From Lycorma delicatula (Eukaryota; Arthropoda; Insecta; Hemiptera; Fulgoridae): a stretch of 64,000 nt of DNA. Under the pieces are notes generated by a model. The model ran no database searches and was not told the DNA's origin. It saw only the letters and a program-made list of their open reading frames with translations. Location: NCBI RefSeq assembly GCF_047948215.1, contig NC_134461.1:82670103-82734102 (forward strand). Reading direction: 5' to 3'. The position numbers and the translations under genes are program-made. Within the stretch, counting starts at the first letter, position 1, and every line of letters begins with the position of its first letter. Shown piece after piece: positions 56,060 through 64,000 of this stretch.

Positions 56060-57325
56060 CTTACGATTTCTTTTTTTGGGTGGGCGATAATTTATAATGA
56101 AGTTTTATTGTGAAATTTTCATTATATGTTTAAATAAACCAAAAAAGTTAAAAAAAATCGGTTCTTTTTTAATTTTTTTCTGCCCTCCCACGACCAAAAT
56201 CATTTTCCAAGACAATTTTTTGATTTTTCTACGTTTTCTATGTTACTATGTTGAATAAACAAAAAAATTCCATTGAGAAATATACAACCAATACACAATT
56301 GCCTAACATTTTTTTTTTGTGGGTGGGGGTGAATTATGCATATGTTTTAGTTTAATATATTACTTAAAAGTTTATTATTATTTAAACCAAAAAAAGTTTT
56401 GAAAAGTTCAAGAAATCGATATTTTTAAACATTGATCGGTTCACCCACCCCTAATATTGCCTCAAAGTATATTTTTTTGGGTGACTTCCTCTACTACTAC
56501 GTCTAGGAAGACATAAAAAGAAAATTCGGTTAAAAAATATGTAATAAATGAAAAGATAGCTTGTTTTGATTTTTACCAAAGGAGGAAATCTTGGGGGGAA
56601 AATTTTTTTTAAATGGTAAGATAAGCATGCACGCATGTACTACTGAGCTTAATATAATGTGGGGTTATGTTAGCAGGATTTTGAGAATATGGGCTCCAAA
56701 GAAACTATTTATTTATATTTAGAGATATTGCCCTAAAATTTTACTTAAAATTGCTCACCTACACGAGTCTGTACAAAATTTCATAAAAATCGATATTTTT
56801 AAACTTTAATCGATTCTCCCACCATCAATATTGTCCCAAAAGTACTTCTTTTTTTGATTGTTTGCACTAATACTATGCCTAGGAAAACAACACAAAATTT
56901 GATTAAAAAATATGCATTTTTATGTAAAAAAAATTAATTATTGTAAGAAGCATGCACGCATATTCTGAGCAGCTTAATAAAAAATGGAATTATGGTAATA
57001 CAATTTTAAGAAAACTGATCTCAAAAAAATATTTACCCTCCCTCCCCACCAAAAAACGTTGACTTAAAATTTTATCATCAAATTTCCCCGCATACACGAA
57101 TCTCTGTAGAAAATTTCATCAAAATCGGTTAATCAAGTCAAATGTTATTAAACGTTAAACACGTCAACACACGTACATATATAAGTACGTACGAACATTA
57201 CCCTCTTTTTTTATTTTCTGAGGTTCCTGGGTCATGAAACATCGAGTAATGCAAAAATCTCTTACACCATTTTTTTGACTGATTACCATACTTTCCTTCT
57301 AGCACCACAGTTCTAGGGCTAAAAT
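56060..57325 (-). repeat. Dispersed repeat E, copy E2
   Basis: Reverse-oriented partner of E1. At the right end are GGGTCATGAAACATCGAGTA, TGACTGATTACCATACTTTC and GCACCACAGTTCTAGGGC; in the middle AATCTCTGTAGAAAATTTCA, TCAAAATCGG, and two diverged internal repetitions of the TTAATAT(A)ATGTGGGGTTATG and ATCGATATTTTTAAAC blocks; at the left ATAAACCAAAAAAGTTAAAA. About 1.25 kb, longer than E1 because of the internal duplication. Confidence 0.7.
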
Positions 57326-57772
57326 GCCAGGAAATTAAAATTAATATTTTACTTAATTTATCTCTTTAAACATATATATTTTCTTTCGTGATGAAATCCA
57401 TAGTTAAATAAATAAATGTTTATATATATAACATTATAAGAGAAATAATAACTTTCATATTTAACTTAAAATAGGAATAATATTTAAGTTCTATAAATTC
57501 GGAGAAAGTTCAGCATCGTCATTTTCAATTTATTTACTCAATAAATATTTAAACAATAATAAATTAAATATTAATTTCAACCGCAACTTAATTATTCCCA
57601 TGTTATTGCCACTTAAAGAAAATAGAACAACTCAAGGCTTAATTCCATGTACTTTTTATATAAAACCATGTCGTGTCTTTGCTAGCTTATAATAACATAA
57701 CTTTCACTACTTCTGTTTATAACCTAAATAAAATATTTATTGCATATAAGTAGAAAGATAGGGAGATAGAAA
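57326..57772. other. AT-rich sequence, nothing assigned
   Basis: No gene or repeat match. Confidence 0.3.
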
Positions 57773-57800
57773 AGAGAGAGAGAGAGTGAGAGAGAGAGAG
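57773..57800. repeat. (GA)n microsatellite
   Basis: AGAGAGAGAGAG, GTGAG, AGAGAGAGAGAG: a purine tract with one interruption. Confidence 0.9.
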
Positions 57801-57850
57801 AACACCCCATGACATTATGTTATAATTGTATATTATAATAAAACTATGTC

Positions 57851-57851
<1 letters not shown>

Positions 57852-57916
<65 letters not shown>
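57852..57916. repeat. (TTA)n microsatellite, about 21 units
   Basis: An uninterrupted 65-base TTA tract; probably polymorphic. Confidence 0.95.
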
Positions 57917-58504
57917 GTGATTTAAAGTAGTGCATTGTCATAAATAACACTTAAGAAAAGTATATATTATTTAGGTACACCTATCATAGTAGAAAATATG
58001 AGCAGCGATTAAAAAAAATCTGTTGCATTATCTTGGCTTTACTGCAACTGAAACCTTAAAACTGAATAATAGAAAGGGTGATTTCTCTTACCAAATTATG
58101 GCCATGAAAGTTTATTTCATGTAATAAATTACAATTTCAATAATAAAAAGAAACTCTGAAAGTTTGTACTGGTAAAATCACTTTAGATAAACTATTATAG
58201 TTTTTTTTTTTTACATTTTATAGTTTTATAATAAATAAAACAAATAATTAAATTAGTTTATTATTTTATATCCTTCCAATTTTTCATGTATCATTCAGAG
58301 ATTAAACTTTGCTGTTTTTTAAAGAAAATTTCAGGGCGAATTAATTTGTAATAATTCTGAAAAATCGATAATATACATAGTGTACCGGGAAGTGTTGACC
58401 AAACATAAGGGGCTGATTCAGTGCATAAAAATAAACAAAAATGTTCAAGTGTACAATTACTCCCTACCTCGATTCATTTTCTTTCTATTCGCCATTTGTG
58501 TTTT
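57917..58504. other. Unassigned
   Basis: AT-rich; no gene or repeat match. Confidence 0.3.
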
Positions 58505-58930
58505 ACTTTCCTGGCGTCATAGCTTTAGAGCTGTGCTACAAAAATGGATAGTATGGTAATCAATAAAAAAAATGGGTTACATTTCTCGACGTTTCATGAC
58601 TCAGGAACCTCCCCCAACAAAAATGGGGAGTAATGTTACTATATACGTGTGTTGGCGAATTTGAAGCTTAAAAAATGTTGGTTGAATAAAGCGATTTTGA
58701 TAAACATTTTTACACAGAGACTCATCTATATGGGATAATTTGTTAGTAAACGTTTGAGGTCAAATCTAGAGAGGATGGAACACATAATTTTTTTGGAATC
58801 AATTTTCTCAAAATTTTGCTAACATAACCCCTTCCCCACTTTATATTTAGTTGAGTACATGCTAATCTTACCATTTTAAGAAATATTTTGTCCCCTAAAG
58901 CAAAAGTTACTTACTTGTTTCCAACATGGT
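58505..58930 (+). repeat. Dispersed repeat E, copy E3, partial
   Basis: Matches the first 400 bases of E1: CATAGCTTTAGAGCTGTGCT, CTCGACGTTTCATGACTCAG, GCGATTTTGATAAACATTTT, ACACAGAGACTCATC, CCACTTTATATTTAGTTGAG. It stops before the later part of the family. Confidence 0.7.
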
Positions 58931-59789
58931 AAAGTAAGAAAAAAGCGGAAAAAAGAGAAATTGGAAGGTCGAGGAGTAGTAGTACTTAATACATAGTTCC
59001 CTAAATAAATTATTGTTCCAAGGAAGAAAAATGTATACAAACGTTTTAAACTAAATAACTTAATTCGAAAAAGTTAATGAGGTTGAATATCTCCGCTATT
59101 GCCCATAAGGAAAATCCGTAATTAGTTCAGAAAATACACAAGAGCGCTCTTTCTCACACAGACACTAATGTGTGTATAATAATATAACATTTATACATAT
59201 AGTATATATGAGTCTGAGACAAAAGAAACCTGCGGCAAATTCTTGTTAGAACTAGATTAATAGGTCAAGTATTATGGCATTCAGCGGTAATTAACTTAGC
59301 AATAAAATAAAACAGTTAATGAAAACTGTAGGAAGGAAATATTTTAGAACGCATAAAGCAAAGATGTAGATTGTAACATAAAAGTTAAGATTTGAAGATG
59401 TAACTATGACGAGATTTACAAATTAGCGAAGAACAGAAAAGAATAAAGATATATATGTACAAAGCTGCTTCGAAGCAATTAAGGTTATCAAATAAAAGTT
59501 AATGGATTTTTTAATTTGTTTAAAACCGGACAATTTTTTTAATTTCTCGGTAACAAATGAAGATATCAACCTACCTGATTTTTAGTGTGAGTAATTTACA
59601 TATGAATATCTAAAAACCAATTTCTAAATTTTATTAAATTTCGAGTTTATAGGATTAAAATGGATTTTATATAAATATATATATTTTTGAAATCCGATTA
59701 TTTTTTTAATTTCTCAGTAATAATTTAATATATTAACCTGACTTTGGTGTGTGTAATCTTTATGTAACATCTAAAAAATAATTTCTAGA
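58931..59789. other. Unassigned, with an internal imperfect duplication
   Basis: 59515-59650 and 59690-59815 share TTTTTTTAATTTCTC(G/A)GTAA, AACCT(A)...GTGTG(A)GTAAT and AATTTCTA(A/G)ATTTT in order, suggesting a diverged tandem duplication of about 170 bases. No gene. Confidence 0.4.
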
Positions 59790-60897
59790 TTTTCTGAAAC
59801 TCGGCCTTGAAAAGGGTAAAGAAAGGTTTAGGCCTCTCACCACTCCTTTTTAACTGCGCCCTCGAATTTGTCATAGAAAATGGTATGAAATAAATCCCAA
59901 AAATATAAAAATGGGTAATAAGAAAAACTCCATCACACTAAATTGCCTAGGATTTGCAGATGACCTCGCTCTTTTAGCAAATAATATTCAAGAAGCCAAA
60001 ACACAAATCATGAGCCTTCAAAACCTAGCACAAAAGATAGGGCTTCATATCTCTTTCGAAAAAAACTGAACTAATGGCCATAGATCCTCTGGTAATAGAG
60101 CACATTACGGTAAACAATCAGAAAATTAAAATAGGAAAACAATTTAAATACCTAGGGGAAATAATAACTTATAATTTAAATGAAAAAGTGACATGGCAAA
60201 ACAGGACAAATAAAATGATTAAATCCCAAAAATTAACTTGGTCAACATATAACAAAAAATGCCTTTCTGCTAAAACAAACATTATAAAACTGTAGTTCAG
60301 ACAGAAGTCACCTACGGAAGCGAGACTCTTTTCAAAATCACTCAGAAAAACCGAATTGATAAAATTCTGAAAATAGAGAGGAGAATTGTCAGAACGTGTA
60401 TCAATATAAAACACCAAAAAGAAGGCCAATGGTGGATTGTGCCAAATGAGATGGTGTATCGAGAAATAGAGCCTGTTACTGATACTATGCGGAAAAAAAG
60501 AATCTCTTTCTTTGGTCATCTCATAAGGACATCGGAAACAAGACTGTCAAGAAATATCATTGAAAAGCTCTGGTTCCAAAAGCTAGAAGTAGGATGGATC
60601 AAAGAAATTAGAGAAGATACGAAATAATTGGGAATTTCTCTGAATGACCTACAGAATAAAACTGGAAAAATTACAAAGCTAAAAGACAAAAGCATTAGAT
60701 TTAAACAAAAGACAGACAAACGACAAAATACAACGAAGAGGGTGTTTACGGATGAAGAAAAGAAAGCAAGATCTGAACGGATGAAAAAATACTGGGCAGC
60801 TCGGAAGAGTAAAATAACACGCTTTTCTAAGAAAAGATCCAACTAAAATTGGCTTAAGTGGTCCCATGTTGGCCGTAAAAGCATAATAATAATAATG
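59790..60897 (+). pseudogene. LINE ORF2 3' part, best-preserved reverse transcriptase in the window
   Basis: This non-LTR retrotransposon polymerase starts abruptly within the reverse transcriptase. About 59823-59860 gives GLGLSPLLFNCALEFVIENG. 59953-59964 gives FADD, the catalytic aspartates, then LALLANNIQEAKTQI. About 60074-60295 gives the KYLGEIITYNLNEK block, then WSTYNKKCLSAKTNIIKL. About 60439-60627 gives RKKRISFFGHLIRTSETRLS, then GWIKEIREDTK. 60628-60843 ends with ERMKKYWAARKSK. One base is gained in an A run at 60059-60065, and stops lie at 60294 and 60627. After the last stop come GTGGTCCCATGTTGGCCGTA and an (ATA)n tail (60883-60897), a typical LINE 3' end. There is no RNase H domain. 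5'-truncated and dead. Confidence 0.88.
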
Positions 60898-62254
60898 GTC
60901 GATGTGTTTAGATGGATTTTGTCAGTAATGTTTTTTTTTTTTTAAGTACAGAATGTAATTTTTTTCATATATTTGGGCCTTACATTTCTGGTCATGTGCC
61001 TGTAAAATAATATGACAGATGAAATTTCATCTATATTGACATTTTTAAAGCCAAAGAGTTTAAGCAATGAAATTGCACTTAAAAATTTCTTTTGATAATA
61101 TTACTACAATAAAAAACCATAATCATTGAAAAAAAAAATTGGCTTGAATATAACAGATCAATTAGGGTACATCGTGAAAGCTATAAAAACAGTTTGCTTT
61201 TTAAATATACTTAACACGTTTCTTTAAGATGCTAATTTTATATTGGGTATTTTTTCTTATGACGAAATAAAAATAATGGCATAATTTGCTTGAATGGATA
61301 TCTGTGTTTTACTCAATAACTAAGTGATTTATTATGCTATTTGGTAATGTTAGATAATAAGTAGAGTAATATAACAAAGTTACACGTGCACGCATGGTAA
61401 CACACGGTATATAACGTGTTTATCAGTGTATAATTTTGTACAAATTATGATCTCTTTGAATAGTAGTTTTTTAACAATTTATATATGGACGCCTTTTAAA
61501 ATATAAAGCCTAATTATAAATGATTCTTTTGTCAGTCACGAGTAGTTTTAGGCATAAATTTATCCTCATTTTTCCCTATTTAATATTACTTTTTTTTTTA
61601 TCATAATTTTATAGGTAACAATAAATGATGTAGTTTCTCGTAGGGATCGCTTTAATTTACATTCAGTAACAAATACGTAATAAATGTTTATTACGTATTT
61701 AAATTCTTAAATGAATGTTATTCTTACATTTGAGCTACGAATCGATTTGTATTTAGATCATATCTAACGCTTTTCCTAGCTTCCAGTATGTGTATATGTG
61801 CGCACGAGCGATTTTAAAACTTTATCCTAAACCTTAAATATAGTTGGTTTAGTTTTTTAAACCCAGATAAAAATAACCCTTATTTAAGATCTTAAAGTTT
61901 GAAGTTATTCTTAATCACTGTTTTTTTTTTTTTTTGGACATACATTAATTTTTTAAATGTTAGAAATAGTCGAGTATCATTATTCTAGTAGCATACTCTT
62001 TTTTAAAATTGTTTAAAAAATGAGGTAAATTTTCCCGCTTATTTACAGGGTAGATTCTTTTAAGTGCAAATAACCAAAAAGGTTATTATTACCTGGATAT
62101 CTTATAAAAACATATTACATAAAACGGTTCACTCAAAATAATTTTTCATCATTAAACTAATACTAGAATTCGAAACAACCTCAGAAAAATATGAGAATTA
62201 ATAATTGAAAGGAAAGGAAAACGAATTTAATTTTTATTTTGTAAAAATCACAGA
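60898..62254. other. AT-rich sequence, nothing assigned
   Basis: An inverted repeat AATACGTAATAAA/TTTATTACGTATT lies at 61671-61700. Pure T runs at 61590 and 61921. No gene or repeat match. Confidence 0.35.
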
Positions 62255-62410
62255 GTAGAAGACCGAGAGGGAGCTGGTTTGGGTGATTTGAGGTGGATGG
62301 GTGTGAGGAGATGAAAGGAGATGTGAGGAGATGGGATGGTTGGAGGAATTTAGTACGAGAGACCAGAGTCCTCCATGGACTGTAGCGTCGACCAGTAAGT
62401 AAGTAAAAAT
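62255..62410 (+). repeat. Possible LINE 3' end of another clade
   Basis: One frame gives GCEEMKGDVRRWDGWRNLVR, then ETRVLHGL and a stop, which resembles the C-terminal W...V....LHG end of some insect LINEs. It is followed by AGTAAGTAAGTAAAA, a short (AAGT)n tail of the kind left by target-primed insertion. The segment is only 150 bases, so this is tentative. Confidence 0.35.
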
Positions 62411-62889
62411 AACATAATTTTTGAAAATAAAATAAGAAAAAATTACGACTTAAGAAATTTAATAAAAGATATAAAATAATACTTTTTCAATTCTTCTTTA
62501 AATTTTTAATTTTTTTTAAAGTCGGTGACCAATTAAAACAGCTTAATTAATTAAAACCAACAATACTGTCTGGCAGTTTTAAGTGAACTAAATGTTTTAC
62601 TATAACTAACAAAGAAATACTAGTTGCTTTTCTTTGAAAGTGCGACGTTACAAAATATTTATCTGCTGTTTCAGCAGCTCAAAATAATTTATCGTGTAGT
62701 TTACTTTAATATTAATTAAAAATTTTTGTCTTTAAAAAATTAAACATTCATTTTCAGTAAAAATCAAAGCTTATCTAAAATGTTGGAAATCTACAACATT
62801 AAAAAAAAAATATTTTCGTTTAGTTAGAAATGTATAATACGGTAAGTTTTTTGTGTAGCTGGATTTTTTTTTTTTTTTTTAGAAGCTTT
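62411..62889. other. Unassigned
   Basis: AT-rich; a T tract ends at 62880. Confidence 0.3.
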
Positions 62890-63190
62890 TTATTAGCGGC
62901 CAGGCTAATATCATTTCTAGAAGTGCACCGTTTTCTCTTCTATCTATTTTCTTCTGGTGTTCTTTCTTCCTTGATATACTAAACTTCATTCTATCCAAAA
63001 GGTCATCTTTTTTATCCTTAGGTTAAAAGGTTTCTCTACCATCTACTTTACTTATCCTATTTGGCTTTTTTTCCAAAATTTTTTGAGAATTTATTTATTT
63101 AGTTTTTTTTGGTTTCATTCTGATCATGTTTCCGAGGAATCTTTTTTTCTAATTACGGTTCCCAAATCTTGGGTTTTATAAGTTTCCTTA
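62890..63190 (-). pseudogene. Antisense LINE ORF2 tail fragment
   Basis: On the minus strand one frame gives IRKKRFLGNMIRMKPKKTK (about 63100-63160), matching the RKKRISFFGHLIRTSETRLS block of the LINE at 59790-60897, then a lysine-rich tail (RMKFSISRKKEHQKKID) down to about 62920. An (ATA)n patch lies at 63201-63214, outside the fragment. Only the last part of ORF2 is present. Confidence 0.5.
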
Positions 63191-63217
63191 TTTATGGGTG
63201 TTATTATTATTACTGTT

Positions 63218-63310
63218 TGGGGAAGTGATAGCGACTCGGCCTTTCATCCGGATGTGCCGGATTCGAATCCCGATCAGGCGTGGCATTTTTCACACGCTAC
63301 GGAATTCATT
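63218..63310 (+). mobile_element. SINE B, copy B5, tail-less
   Basis: Head fragment GGGGAAGTGATAGCGACTCG, GCCTTTCATCCGG, B-box GGATTCGAATCCC, CAGGCGTGGCATTTTTCACA, CGCTACGG. The shared 3' tail is missing. Confidence 0.8.
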
Positions 63311-63506
63311 TATTATCTACTAACTGTAAAAGAGTCAATCAAGTAATGATTTGAGTGTATAGTCTAATTGAAGTTAGAGATAGGAAGAGTTTTTTTTTAT
63401 GAAACCGTTGTTACAGGAAGGCGCGGGGATCGCGCTTCCGTGGATCGGTTAATTTGATATTTGATAATTATAAGTTATGGTAGGTGGTCTTGGTTGAACG
63501 TGCCAT
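63311..63506. other. Unassigned
   Basis: Contains a GC-richer patch with a near-palindrome, AGGCGCGGGGATCGCGCTTC, at about 63418-63437, just before repeat H2; possibly part of the same element. Confidence 0.3.
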
Positions 63507-63755
63507 TCGAAGGCGATAGTACGTTGTGTAAATACACTGATGAAAGTGTCTGCTGAGACATTTGCATCGGTGGCATCCTGATATACGTCAAACTGGTGAT
63601 TGTGTTATCAAGTCTATAGGGTCTAAAAGACGACCTTCGGTAAAGTCCATGAAGGCTAGGACGGAGAAGGGGTCTGTGACCGGGATCGTCACAAGGCAGG
63701 TGTCTTCCCATACTGGGATCAGGATGTAACCGGGAGTAAACCTGTTGTTTTTACT
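63507..63755 (+). repeat. Dispersed repeat H, copy H2
   Basis: Second copy of the 2916-3150 repeat: ACGTTGTGTAAATACACTGA, ACATTTGCATCGGTGGCATC, AACTGGTGATTGTGTTATCA, CTTCGGTAAAGTCCATGAAG, GCAGGTGTCTTCCCATAC. The minus-strand frame 63475-63711 is not maintained in the other copy. Confidence 0.65.
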
Positions 63756-64000
63756 GTGTAAATAGATATAATTTAATTATTCTTATTACTTGCTTTACTT
63801 CATTATTTTAAAAAATGACATGTTCATATTCTCGTAGGTGTTTCAGCTGAATTCATACAATTTCTGTGGAATTTAATTAACATACGATGTTAGTCTCAAG
63901 ACTTTAATTCAAACTTAAGTTTCTTTTTTCATCTAAATTAATTTGATAAAATGATTTTTGTTCTCATTCAAAGTGTAATAGTTCTCTATTTATTATTTAT
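63756..64000. other. Unassigned right edge
   Basis: AT-rich; nothing recognised. Confidence 0.3.

Noticed and set aside
1..64000. CRISPR arrays, operons, riboswitches or ribosome binding sites
   Set aside because: The sequence is eukaryotic; no regularly spaced short repeats or bacterial signals were seen.

Overview
This window looks like nuclear DNA from an arthropod, most likely an insect with a large, AT-rich, repeat-dense genome. The single host coding segment I can defend is the first coding exon of an innexin. Innexins are the invertebrate gap-junction proteins, and this one resembles insect innexin-1 (Drosophila ogre). Everything else I can explain is mobile-element sequence or simple repeat. 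The mix of tRNA-derived SINEs, RNase H-bearing and RNase H-less LINEs and HTH (DUF4817-like) DNA transposons would suit a hemipteran, but I cannot name a species.

Layout. 1-16824 would be intron 1 of the innexin gene if the rest of the gene lies off the left edge. It carries SINE copies, a Tc1/mariner-like element with a SINE nested in it (4010-5267), a decayed LINE reverse transcriptase (6492-7440) and several pieces of a dispersed family called C/D here. 16825-17337 (minus strand) is the innexin exon, and 17338-17960 is its 5' UTR and probable promoter. 18000-36100 is intergenic or intronic repeat sequence: families F, G, K, E, C/D, a hAT-like end, a LINE tail and SINEs. 37380-39500 holds a TIR element and a frameshifted transposase N-terminus of the same family. 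40100-54510 holds more C/D copies, two GC-rich copies of family N, an RNase H-type LINE (45440-46310), a decayed antisense LINE (46440-47560), SINEs and a compact foldback element (54360-54503). 56060-64000 holds family E, a (TTA)n tract, the best-preserved LINE (59790-60897), another antisense LINE tail and a copy of repeat H.

How the parts relate. Two SINE families (A and B) have different tRNA-derived heads but share nearly the same 3' tail, which suggests one LINE machinery mobilised both. Four SINE copies have recognisable target-site duplications. Family C/D has a subterminal inverted repeat and a short palindrome at its 3' end, occurs as a composite (C-spacer-D) in two places on opposite strands, and appears to interrupt a copy of repeat K. 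It is the best candidate for an undescribed element, possibly a Helitron/Helentron-associated non-autonomous element, but its class is not proven.

Family letters (A-N) are local labels for this window. All repeat relationships come from reading the sequence by eye, so boundaries are approximate unless a target-site duplication is given.
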